Source: Pararhizobium sp.
GTDB lineage: Bacteria > Pseudomonadota > Alphaproteobacteria > Rhizobiales > Rhizobiaceae
Direction: 5' to 3'
Assembly (NCBI GenBank): GCA_017794825.1
Contig: CP051237.1
Coordinates: 5,877,342 to 5,941,341 of the forward strand
Length of the DNA stretch: 64,000 bases
Below are positions 27,174-34,875 of this stretch, piece by piece (the first letter of the stretch is position 1; every line of letters begins with the position of its first letter). The notes under the pieces are model-generated. The model was not told where the DNA came from. It worked only from the letters and a program-made list of their open reading frames with translations, and made no database searches. A program made the position numbers and the translations under genes.

Positions 27174-27206
27174 AAAACCGGGCGCCCTGTGCAAACGCCC
27201 GGTTTT
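27174..27206 (+). terminator. Strong bidirectional-looking hairpin terminator
   Basis: AAAACCGGGCG (27174-27184) pairs perfectly with CGCCCGGTTTT (27196-27206) around an 11-nt loop. An A-rich 5' arm and T-ending 3' arm are the hallmarks of a Rho-independent terminator. It follows the HTH gene by 42 bp. Confidence 0.75.
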
Positions 27207-27211
27207 CCCCC

Positions 27212-27283
27212 AGCCGGCCGACATTTGCGGGTTTGGCCGGCTCTCTCCGGCGTTCAGATTGCAGTTCGAAACTGAACGCCGGA
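27212..27283. repeat. Two further hairpins in the potF leader region
   Basis: AGCCGGCC (27212-27219) pairs with GGCCGGCT (27235-27242). Just after that, TCCGGCGTTCAG (27246-27257) pairs perfectly with CTGAACGCCGGA (27272-27283). With the terminator at 27174-27206 this makes three consecutive hairpins in 110 bp upstream of the polyamine transporter operon. A leader function is possible; the remaining bases to 27406 hold the potF promoter and nothing else recognisable. Confidence 0.5.
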
Positions 27284-27406
27284 TGAACAGCTGTGCAGAT
27301 GACGTCGGGGAATCGCTTCCTGTCGGTTCCTGTCATTGCACCACCAGGTTTTTGTGCTTATTCATGAATACATTGCATTCATAACAAGGGAACACGGGTC
27401 GATATC

Positions 27407-28504
27407 ATGATCTCCAAAAACGTATTTCTCAGCGCCGGCGTCGCGTTTGCGATTCTCTCTACGGGCGCTTACGCCCAGGACCGTGTCGTCAACGTGTACA
27501 ACTGGTCTGACTATATCGCCGAGGACACCCTGGACAAATTCACGGAAGCGACGGGCATCAAGGTCGTCTACGACGTCTACGACAGCAACGAGGTCCTGGA
27601 ATCCAAGCTTCTGTCCGGCAATACGGGATATGATATCGTGGTTCCGACTGGCGACTTCCTGCAGCGGCAGTTGCAGGCCGATGTCTACCAGCCTCTCGAC
27701 AAGTCAAAGCTTCCAAATCTCGCCAATATGGACGCCAGCCTGATGAAGCAGGCGGCTGAACACGACGCCGACAACACCCATTCCGTGATCTACATGTGGG
27801 GAACGACCGGCCTTGGCTACAATGAAGACATGATCGCCGAAAGGCTCGGCAACGATTACGTCGTCGACTCCTGGGCCGTTCTTTTCGATCCGGAGGTTGT
27901 CTCGAAACTGCAGGACTGCGGCGTCGCCGTGCTTGACGCGCCGACGGAGCTGTTTCCAGCCGCCCTCAACTATCTCGGCCACGATCCGAACTCATTCGAC
28001 AAGAAGGAACTGGAAGAAGCGGCCGATCTGATGAAATCGGTTCGTCCCTACATCCGTTATTTCCATTCGTCGCAATACATCAACGACCTTGCCAATGGCG
28101 ACATCTGCCTGGCCATGGGTTGGTCCGGCGACCTGTTCCAGTCGCGCGACCGAGCGGACGAAGCCGACAACGGCGTCAGCATCGCCTATGTCATTCCGAA
28201 GGAAGGCGCGCTTCAGTGGTTCGACGTCCTCGCCATCCCGGCCGATGCGCCGCATCCGGAAGAAGCCCACGCCTTCATCAATTTCATCATGGACCCGCAG
28301 ATCACGGCCGACATCACCAACTACGTCTGGTACGCCAGCGCCAACAAGGAAGCCATGCCGCTGATCGATGAGGAAATCACCTCCGATCCGGGCATATTCC
28401 CTCCCCAGGAAGTGCTCGACAATCTCTTCGCCGACAAGCCGCAGCCGCCTTCGGCCGATCGTCTCGTCAATCGGTTGTGGACATCGGTCAAGACCGGTCA
28501 GTGA
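27407..28504 (+). CDS. potF: Putrescine/spermidine-type ABC transporter binding protein (PotF-like)
   Basis: This 365-residue periplasmic protein has a signal peptide (1-23, cleaved after AYA) and the PotD/PotF N-terminus VVNVYNWSDYIAEDTLDKFTEATG. The acidic and aromatic ligand-pocket pattern (WSDY early, WSGD near the middle) fits polyamine binding. It heads a complete operon of ATPase and two permeases. PotF-type rather than PotD-type is inferred from order and length. Confidence 0.92.
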   Translation: MISKNVFLSAGVAFAILSTGAYAQDRVVNVYNWSDYIAEDTLDKFTEATGIKVVYDVYDSNEVLESKLLSGNTGYDIVVPTGDFLQRQLQADVYQPLDKSKLPNLANMDASLMKQAAEHDADNTHSVIYMWGTTGLGYNEDMIAERLGNDYVVDSWAVLFDPEVVSKLQDCGVAVLDAPTELFPAALNYLGHDPNSFDKKELEEAADLMKSVRPYIRYFHSSQYINDLANGDICLAMGWSGDLFQSRDRADEADNGVSIAYVIPKEGALQWFDVLAIPADAPHPEEAHAFINFIMDPQITADITNYVWYASANKEAMPLIDEEITSDPGIFPPQEVLDNLFADKPQPPSADRLVNRLWTSVKTGQ

Positions 28505-28537
28505 AACGTCCCTTTTCGCCGCCGGAGGATGTCAGGC

Positions 28538-29671
28538 ATGAATGACCGACAATCGCCTTCGGAATTGCCTTGGCGCAACGGTTCGGAGCCCTTTGTCCGC
28601 ATCGTCGATGTCTCGCGCAACTTCGGACCTGTCGTCGCGGTCAACAATGTCTCGCTCGACATATACAAGGGCGAGCTGTTCTGCCTTCTCGGCAGTTCGG
28701 GCTGTGGCAAGACCACACTCTTGCGCATGCTGGCGGGACTGGAAACCGTTTCGTCCGGCCGGATCGAGATCGATGGTCAGGATATGGCCGGCATCTCGCC
28801 CTGGGACCGGCCGACCAACATCATGTTCCAGTCCTATGCGCTGTTTCCTCACATGAATGTCGAGCGAAACATCGCCTATGGCCTGTATCGTGACGGCGTG
28901 CCCCGCTCAGAGGTCACGGATCGCGTCGCAGACATGATCAAGCTGGTGCAGCTTTCCGGCATGGAGCGACGAAAGCCGGACCAGTTGTCGGGTGGTCAGC
29001 GGCAGCGCGTCGCGCTCGCGCGCTCTCTGATAAAGCGGCCGAAACTTCTGTTGCTCGACGAACCACTTGCCGCGCTCGACAAGAAGCTTCGGGAAGAAAC
29101 CCAGTTCGAACTGGTCAACATTCAGGAAAAGCTCGGCGTCACCTTCGTGGTCGTCACGCACGACCAGGAAGAGGCCATGACATTGGCGACGCGTATTGGC
29201 GTCATGCGCAACGGCGTCATCGAGCAAGTCGCGGAGCCGCGCGAGATCTACGAATACCCTCTCAACCGCTTCGTGGCGGACTTCATCGGCTCGGTCAACA
29301 TGTTCGAAGGCGTCGTCGCAGAAACCGATCCGGACAGAACGCTCATTCGCTGCGAAGATGCCGACATGACGATCAATGTCTCTCACGGCGTTAGCTGCTC
29401 CCCGAACCAGCGTCTGTGGTTCGCGCTGCGTCCGGAAAAACCCGAGATCAGCCGTCAGCGTCCGGATGGCGTTGAGAACGTCGTCGAGGGCGTGGTCGAA
29501 GAAATCGCTTATCGCGGGAACCTCTCGATCTTCCGTGTGCGGTTGAAGACCGGAAAACAGATCGACCTCACACGCACCAACCAGGAACGCTCGGCGGAGG
29601 AGCCGATCACCTGGGACGATAACGTCTTTGTTTCATGGGACGCCGCCTCCGGGGTGGTGCTGACATCATGA
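28538..29671 (+). CDS. potG: Polyamine ABC transporter ATP-binding protein (PotG-like)
   Basis: This 377-residue ATPase has Walker A GSSGCGKTT, signature LSGGQRQR, Walker B LLLLDEP and the switch His in THDQEEA. A C-terminal TOBE regulatory domain covers the last 100 residues. Of two near ATGs I chose 28538, because GGAGG at 28524-28528 abuts the ATG at 28529 and is correctly spaced only for the later one. The stop overlaps the permease start (ATGA). Confidence 0.93.
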   Translation: MNDRQSPSELPWRNGSEPFVRIVDVSRNFGPVVAVNNVSLDIYKGELFCLLGSSGCGKTTLLRMLAGLETVSSGRIEIDGQDMAGISPWDRPTNIMFQSYALFPHMNVERNIAYGLYRDGVPRSEVTDRVADMIKLVQLSGMERRKPDQLSGGQRQRVALARSLIKRPKLLLLDEPLAALDKKLREETQFELVNIQEKLGVTFVVVTHDQEEAMTLATRIGVMRNGVIEQVAEPREIYEYPLNRFVADFIGSVNMFEGVVAETDPDRTLIRCEDADMTINVSHGVSCSPNQRLWFALRPEKPEISRQRPDGVENVVEGVVEEIAYRGNLSIFRVRLKTGKQIDLTRTNQERSAEEPITWDDNVFVSWDAASGVVLTS

Positions 29672-30555
29672 CAGCGGCGGTCGGCAGTTTTTTCCTGAAG
29701 CATCGTCGCCTGTTGGTGATCGCGGTTCCGATGGTCTGGCTGCTGATATTCTTCCTCGCCCCGTTTCTCGTCGTCTTCAAGATTTCGTTTTCTGAGGCGG
29801 CCATGGCGCGCCCGCCCTATCTGCCCCTGACCTCCTGGGAAGACGGCCGGTTGCTGATCACCCTCAATCTTGGCAACTACCAGTTCCTTCTGGAAGATCC
29901 GCTCTATCTGCTGTCGCTGATTTCGTCCGTTCGCATAGCCGCGATCTCGACCATTTTTGCGTTGCTGATCGGCTATCCGATGGCCTGGTTCATCGCCCGC
30001 TCGCCCGGCCGGCGTCGCAATATCCTGCTGATGCTCGTCATCCTTCCCTTCTGGACCTCGTTTCTGCTGCGTGTCTATGCCTGGATCGGGATCCTCAGGA
30101 GCACCGGCGTCATCAACAACACGCTTCTCGCGCTGGGGATTATCGACGAGCCGCTGGTCATGCTGCAGACCAATTTCGCCGTCTATATCGGCATCGTCTA
30201 CACCTACCTGCCCTTCATGATCCTGCCGCTCTACGCCAATCTGTCGCGGCTTGACCCGGCGCTGCTGGAAGCCGCCGCTGATCTCGGTGCAAAACCCATG
30301 ACGACATTCATGACGGTGATCCTGCCGATGTCGCTGCCAGGCATCATCGCCGGCTCGATGCTGGTCTTCATTCCGGCGATCGGAGAGTTCGTCATTCCAG
30401 CGCTGCTCGGCGGACCCGATACGTTGATGATCGGCAAGATCCTGTGGACTGAGTTCTTCAACAACAGGGACTGGCCAGTGGCGTCAGCCGTCGCCATGGT
30501 GCTGCTGGCGCTCATTGTCCTGCCGTTGGTCCGGTTCCGCCGGGCGCGCGGTTGA
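29668..30555 (+). CDS. potH: Polyamine ABC transporter permease (PotH-like)
   Basis: This 295-residue inner-membrane permease has six TM helices. The ATPase-contacting loop is EAAADLGAKPMTTFMTVILPMSLPGI and the FWTSFLLRVYAWIGIL segment is typical of PotH/PotB. The start overlaps the PotG stop by four bases, indicating translational coupling. Confidence 0.92.
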   Translation: MTAAVGSFFLKHRRLLVIAVPMVWLLIFFLAPFLVVFKISFSEAAMARPPYLPLTSWEDGRLLITLNLGNYQFLLEDPLYLLSLISSVRIAAISTIFALLIGYPMAWFIARSPGRRRNILLMLVILPFWTSFLLRVYAWIGILRSTGVINNTLLALGIIDEPLVMLQTNFAVYIGIVYTYLPFMILPLYANLSRLDPALLEAAADLGAKPMTTFMTVILPMSLPGIIAGSMLVFIPAIGEFVIPALLGGPDTLMIGKILWTEFFNNRDWPVASAVAMVLLALIVLPLVRFRRARG

Positions 30556-30565
30556 GGAGAAGCCG

Positions 30566-31378
30566 ATGAAACGCAGCCCCTTTCTTTGGATCATGGCGCT
30601 CGTCGGTTTCGTCTTTCTCTACGCGCCGATCTTGTCGCTCGTCGTCTACAGTTTCAACGAATCCCGGCTCGTCACCGTTTGGAGCGGCTTTTCGACGAAA
30701 TGGTACGGCGAACTGTTGCGGGATCCGCAAATCCTGGGAGCCGCATGGATCAGCCTGAAAGTAGCGGTGGCGAGCGCAACCATCTCACTGGTTCTGGGCA
30801 CCATGGCGTCGCTGGTTCTCGTGCGGTACGGCCGCTTCCGGTTTCGCGAACTCTTCAGCGGCATGACGACCGCCCCCCTGGTCATGCCGGACGTCATCAC
30901 GGGTATTTCCCTGCTTCTGCTATTCGTCACGATGGAATCTTTGTTCGGGTGGCCGGCGGGTCGTGGACTGCTGACGATCATAATCGCCCACACCACCTTC
31001 TGCATGGCTTACGTCGCCGTGGTCGTCGAAACACGCCTGATCAATGTCGACCGCTCCGTGGAGGAGGCCGCCGCTGATCTCGGCGCCAGGCCGTTGCGAA
31101 TCTTCTTCGACGTTACGCTGCCGAGCATCGCGCCGGCTCTTGTGTCCGGCTGGCTACTCGCCTTCACGCTCTCGCTCGACGATCTGGTAATAGCGAGCTT
31201 TGTTGCAGGACCGGGATCGACCACCCTGCCCATGTTGATTTTCTCCAAGGTGCGTCTGGGCGTCAGTCCCGATGTCAACGCGCTCGCCACTATCCTGATA
31301 GCGCTGGTGGCCATAGGCATTGCGATTTCGGCGTTCGTCATGACTCGCACCGGCAGGTCGCCTGAAGCCGACACCTGA
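30566..31378 (+). CDS. potI: Polyamine ABC transporter permease (PotI-like)
   Basis: This 270-residue permease partner has six TM helices. The loop EEAAADLGARPLRIFFDVTLPSIAPALVSG and the segment LDDLVIASFVAGPGSTTLPM are characteristic of PotI/PotC. ATG 30566 follows GAGGAGA. It is the last gene of the operon, which is complete and thus should be an autonomous polyamine importer. Confidence 0.92.
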   Translation: MKRSPFLWIMALVGFVFLYAPILSLVVYSFNESRLVTVWSGFSTKWYGELLRDPQILGAAWISLKVAVASATISLVLGTMASLVLVRYGRFRFRELFSGMTTAPLVMPDVITGISLLLLFVTMESLFGWPAGRGLLTIIIAHTTFCMAYVAVVVETRLINVDRSVEEAAADLGARPLRIFFDVTLPSIAPALVSGWLLAFTLSLDDLVIASFVAGPGSTTLPMLIFSKVRLGVSPDVNALATILIALVAIGIAISAFVMTRTGRSPEADT

Positions 31379-31499
31379 CGCCCGCCTGGACTTTTCATCA
31401 CCGGAATCGACCATATATCCGCACTATGGTCACAGTTTCTTTCAATATGACAAATCGGCGACAAATTCGGCGTCTCCGCCGAAGCTGGAGTAGTGCGTA

Positions 31500-32489
31500 A
31501 TGAGTTTGAGCGTTTTGTTTGTCGGCGGAACCGGTGAAATCTCGTGGTCCTGTGTTCACGAAGCGGTCCGAAAGGGCTTCGACGTGACTGTCCTCAACCG
31601 CGGGCGGTCCGCCGAACGTCTCCCCTTGAGCGTCAAGCACATCGACTGCGATTTTTCCGATGACGAATCCTATCGCGCGGCCGTAAAAAGAGGCTTTGAC
31701 GTTGTTTGTCAGTTCCTGGTCTACCATCCCGAACAGCTGCAGCGCGACATCGACATCTTCAGGAACAAGGTCGGCCAGTATGTCTTCATATCCACGGCAT
31801 CCGCCTACACGAAACCTGTTACGCGTTTCCCGATTGTCGAGACGACGCCCCTGGTGAATCCGTTTTGGGAATACAGCCGCCGAAAAGCAGCTTGCGAACA
31901 ATTGTTGCAGGCAGAAATGGCCCTCCCTTTTACAATCGTTCGTCCCAGTCACACCATAAGAAAGCGATTTCCGACAGCCATGTCGGAAGGCGACACGGCG
32001 CTGTATCGGATGCTCGCCAACAAGCCGATTGTTGTGCCGGGAGACGGCGCGGCGCTGTGGACGCTTACCCGCAGCGAGGATTTCGCCGTCCCGTTCGTCG
32101 GTCTCTTTGGCAGATCCGCAGCGATCAATCGGGATTTTCACATCACATCCGACCATGCATGGCCATGGGATATGATCTACAGGGCGATTGGCGGCCTGAT
32201 TGGCGTGGAGATTGACCCGGTCCATGTTCCAACCGACACTCTGGTGCGGTTCCGGGAAGAATGGCGCGGCCCGCTGCTGGGCGACAAGGCTTATTCCGTT
32301 TTATTCGACAATTCCAAGGTGAAGTCTGTCGCCGGCGATTTCAAATGTGAACCGGACATCGCCAGGCTGCTCAGAAGCCCCTTCGAACACTGGCTCAACA
32401 AGGGCGGCCCTTCCGGTTTGCAGCCTTCGGAAGAGCTGGACACACTCTTCGACAAGATTATCACGGCCCAGCGCAGGGTCAGGCCCTGA
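31500..32489 (+). CDS. NAD-dependent epimerase/dehydratase-family (atypical SDR) protein
   Basis: This 329-residue protein has an N-terminal Rossmann motif, VLFVGGTGEISW, with the LNRGRS segment that often selects NADP, and a YSRRK motif (YxxxK) near residue 125. It resembles the atypical extended SDR branch that includes isoflavone-reductase and CP41-like proteins. Substrate is unknown, perhaps a nucleotide sugar. It stands alone and converges on the sigma-factor gene. Confidence 0.8.
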   Translation: MSLSVLFVGGTGEISWSCVHEAVRKGFDVTVLNRGRSAERLPLSVKHIDCDFSDDESYRAAVKRGFDVVCQFLVYHPEQLQRDIDIFRNKVGQYVFISTASAYTKPVTRFPIVETTPLVNPFWEYSRRKAACEQLLQAEMALPFTIVRPSHTIRKRFPTAMSEGDTALYRMLANKPIVVPGDGAALWTLTRSEDFAVPFVGLFGRSAAINRDFHITSDHAWPWDMIYRAIGGLIGVEIDPVHVPTDTLVRFREEWRGPLLGDKAYSVLFDNSKVKSVAGDFKCEPDIARLLRSPFEHWLNKGGPSGLQPSEELDTLFDKIITAQRRVRP

Positions 32490-32498
32490 CCCGGCTCT

Positions 32499-33752
32499 TC
32501 AGGCGGTTTTCGACTTTATCCGCCTTTCCTGCATCTCAAGATAGCGCCGCGCCGGAATATTCGTTGAAAGGTCTATCGCCCTTCGGTAGGCCTTGAGGGC
32601 CGCCTCCCGTTCTCCCACCAGCTCGAGAAGTCGGGCGCGTGTGGCCCAGGCCGGTTGGAACTGTTCGATGGCGGCTGGTTCTAGCTTGCCGAGACATTTA
32701 AGCCCCTCCCCGGCGTCTATCGCCATTCCTACTGACGCCGCCCAGGCCACGCCGGCGCCGATCGTCGGATGGATGCGAATCAACGCCTCGTAGAGACGGC
32801 TGATCATGGGCCAATTCGTCACTCCGGTCGAAAGCCGCTCACTGTGGACCTCCTGAATGGCCGCCTCGATCTGGAAACGTCCAGGCAGTTCGTCCACAAC
32901 GTTGAGAGCCTGGGCGGCGGCAAGCAAACTGAAGGCGCGCGAGATCATCCGGGCGTCCCATAGCCGGACGTCCTGTTCGTCGAGCGGCACGAGCACGCCG
33001 TCCCGTGAATGGCGCGCAGCGCTGCGCGCGCAGGTGAATGACAACAACGACGCGAGGCCCAGCACTTCAGCCTGCTCCGGCAGCAGTTCGGCAAGAAGCG
33101 TGGAAAGATACAGAGCTTCGGATGCGAGATCATCAGCATCGGCCGAGACGCCGTCAATTGACAAGGCGTAGGCCCCGTAGATCGCCTCCAGCACTGCCTC
33201 GAGCCGCGCCGGCATTTCCGTTCTGCACGGGATGGCAAAAGGAATGGCGCTCGCCTTTATCTTTCGTTTTGCGCGAACCAATCTCTGCGCCATCGCCGCC
33301 TCGGGCACGAGAAACGCCCGGCCGATTTCCGATGCCTGAAGACCGAGCACCGTCTGCAAGATCATCGGCGTGCGAACGGTTTCATCTATGGCCGGATGGG
33401 CGCATACGAAAAGGAGTTCCAGGCGCTTGTCAGGAATGGCGTCCGGGTCGATATCCGTCATTGCGACCGCCATTCCGTCCGTCAGGTCGGCCCTCGTTCG
33501 ATTGGCTGCGCTCTTGTAGTGATCGCGCATGCGATTGCGCGACACCGTCAGGAGCCAGGCCTCGGGATTTTTCGGGACGCCCCGCTCCGGCCACGTTTCC
33601 AGCGCTGTTCGAAACGCGTCAGCCAGCGCATCTTCCGCCGACATGATATCTCCGGTCCGGCTCCCGAGCAGAGCCAGCAAACGACCGTATGAGAACCGCG
33701 CCACCTCGGCGGCGCGGCTTTGTGCATCGGATAGTTCCGACTGCTTTCCTAT
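32499..33752 (-). CDS. ECF sigma factor, ECF42-like, with C-terminal TPR-type extension
   Basis: This protein of about 417 residues has sigma-70 region 2 (ALADAFRTALETWPERGVPKNPEAWLLTVSRNRMRDHYK), region 4 (TPMILQTVLGLQASEIGRAFLVPEAAMAQRLVRAKRKI) and a C-terminal helical extension of about 200 residues. That build, together with a DGPF/YCII protein gene immediately upstream, defines the ECF42 group. The start is problematic: AAGGAGGT at 33758-33765 lies 5 nt before an ATA codon at 33752, which overlaps the upstream stop as ATAG. The nearest standard in-frame starts are ATG 33818, inside the upstream gene, and GTG 33704, after conserved residues. I use 33752 provisionally. Confidence 0.82.
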   Translation of the reverse strand: MGKQSELSDAQSRAAEVARFSYGRLLALLGSRTGDIMSAEDALADAFRTALETWPERGVPKNPEAWLLTVSRNRMRDHYKSAANRTRADLTDGMAVAMTDIDPDAIPDKRLELLFVCAHPAIDETVRTPMILQTVLGLQASEIGRAFLVPEAAMAQRLVRAKRKIKASAIPFAIPCRTEMPARLEAVLEAIYGAYALSIDGVSADADDLASEALYLSTLLAELLPEQAEVLGLASLLSFTCARSAARHSRDGVLVPLDEQDVRLWDARMISRAFSLLAAAQALNVVDELPGRFQIEAAIQEVHSERLSTGVTNWPMISRLYEALIRIHPTIGAGVAWAASVGMAIDAGEGLKCLGKLEPAAIEQFQPAWATRARLLELVGEREAALKAYRRAIDLSTNIPARRYLEMQERRIKSKTA

Positions 33753-34111
33753 CCCTGACCTCCTTCCGGCATCGCCGAGGGTCGGACTTCGATCAGGCCG
33801 TAATGAATGCTTGGACATTTCTCGGCCCAGGCGAGCGCCGCATCGAGATCCGTGACATCGATGACGAAATAGCCCCCCAACTGCTCCTTCGTATCGGCGT
33901 AGGGGCCATCCTGGATGCGCCTTTGGCCGTCCTTCAGGCTGATGCGCGTGGCGGTTGCGCTCGGCTGCAACCAATCCGTATCCACGAAGACCCCCGCTTC
34001 AGTCAGCGCCTGGATGTATTTCCCGTATATCTCCATCTGCTGCTTCATCTGTTCCGGAGTTACACCGGCCATCGCGGCTTCGTCGTTGTACAAAAACAAT
34101 GTGTATCGCAT
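33749..34111 (-). CDS. YCII-related (DGPF-domain) protein
   Basis: This 120-residue protein carries the DGPYADTKEQLGGYFVID motif of the DGPF/YCII family, a small ferredoxin-like fold with a His-Asp pair. The family's constant linkage to ECF42 sigma factors suggests a sensory or effector role in the same stress response. The stop codon overlaps the inferred start of the sigma gene, and the end of the coding region contains the sigma gene's Shine-Dalgarno sequence. Confidence 0.88.
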   Translation of the reverse strand: MRYTLFLYNDEAAMAGVTPEQMKQQMEIYGKYIQALTEAGVFVDTDWLQPSATATRISLKDGQRRIQDGPYADTKEQLGGYFVIDVTDLDAALAWAEKCPSIHYGLIEVRPSAMPEGGQG

Positions 34112-34125
34112 GTTATTCGTTCCGT

Positions 34126-34668
34126 TCAGTTGGCGCCGGCGAGACGGCGATCGCGCTTCAGCACGTTTTCAAGATTGGCAAGTCCGCGTTCGTATTTAGG
34201 CCCCAGTATATTCTCCATGAAAAGACTGAAAATCCGGGGCAAGGGATTGAATCCGGACTGCAACTGAACGGACCATGTAATTTCCGTTCCGCCATCCGCC
34301 GGCTCGAGGGTGAATGTTTGCACCGATTGCCCCATGTAACCCATGTCGATTTCCATCGTCACGGATCGATCAATCACCATGTCGACGATCGTCTGGGTTC
34401 CCCTGCCCTCACGTCCCCGAAAGGAGAATCCGGATCCGACGCCACTTGCCGGACCGAAATGTTCGATTTCCAGCTTGGGATCGGCGTCACGGAAGGGATT
34501 GAAGGTCTGGAATCCACGACTGCTGGAAAGCAATGTGAATACCTCTGACGGCGCGGCGGAACTTGTCGCCGATCTCTGAACGGTTTTCCGTGAAGGCATC
34601 ATCAGAAACCCGGCGGAGACGATTGCAAAGGCGCTGGCCCCGGCCAGAAACAGTGTCGATAGTGTCAT
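34126..34668 (-). CDS. SRPBCC-family protein, membrane-anchored
   Basis: This 180-residue protein has an N-terminal hydrophobic anchor (about 2-24) followed by a START/SRPBCC lipid-binding-like domain: SSAAPSEVFTLLSSSRGFQTFNPF near the start and EITWSVQLQSGFNPLPRIF near the end. I prefer ATG 34668, which has GGAG about 7 nt upstream, over ATG 34680. It is the first gene of the SRPBCC-YCII-sigma operon, 14 bp ahead of the YCII gene, so it may deliver a hydrophobic ligand or be part of the response. Confidence 0.78.
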   Translation of the reverse strand: MTLSTLFLAGASAFAIVSAGFLMMPSRKTVQRSATSSAAPSEVFTLLSSSRGFQTFNPFRDADPKLEIEHFGPASGVGSGFSFRGREGRGTQTIVDMVIDRSVTMEIDMGYMGQSVQTFTLEPADGGTEITWSVQLQSGFNPLPRIFSLFMENILGPKYERGLANLENVLKRDRRLAGAN

Positions 34669-34700
34669 GTCTTGCTCCATCAATTGCTCGTTGTCTCGAG

Positions 34701-34718
34701 GAAGACACTGGTGTCTTC
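34701..34718. promoter_or_regulatory. Perfect 8-2-8 palindrome upstream of the sigma operon
   Basis: GAAGACAC-TG-GTGTCTTC lies 33 bp upstream of the SRPBCC start, in the divergent region shared with htpG. Its position suggests an operator for the ECF42 operon. No known consensus is matched. Confidence 0.45.
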
Positions 34719-34795
34719 AGAGCCATGACGATCGCCCTGGCCATCAATCGACATTTTTTCGTATCAATCTCAAAAATGACGGTTCCGGACCGGGG

Positions 34796-34824
34796 CTTGT
34801 GACCCGTCGCCTGTCCGCCTATAT
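34796..34824 (+). promoter_or_regulatory. Heat-shock (RpoH-type) promoter of htpG
   Basis: CTTGTG, a 16-bp spacer and CCTATAT match the rhizobial RpoH consensus (CTTG at -35, CCTATAT at -10). The -10 box lies 51 bp before the htpG start, in the correct orientation. Heat-shock control of htpG is well known in the group; here it is inferred from the match. Confidence 0.7.
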
Positions 34825-34875
34825 CAGCGGCAATTCATCGATAATCGATACAAAAGCTGGAGGATTCATCCCACC

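Noticed and set aside
33755..33974. Longer N-terminus of the sigma factor
   Set aside because: It overlaps the YCII gene on the same strand and has no sigma-factor similarity.
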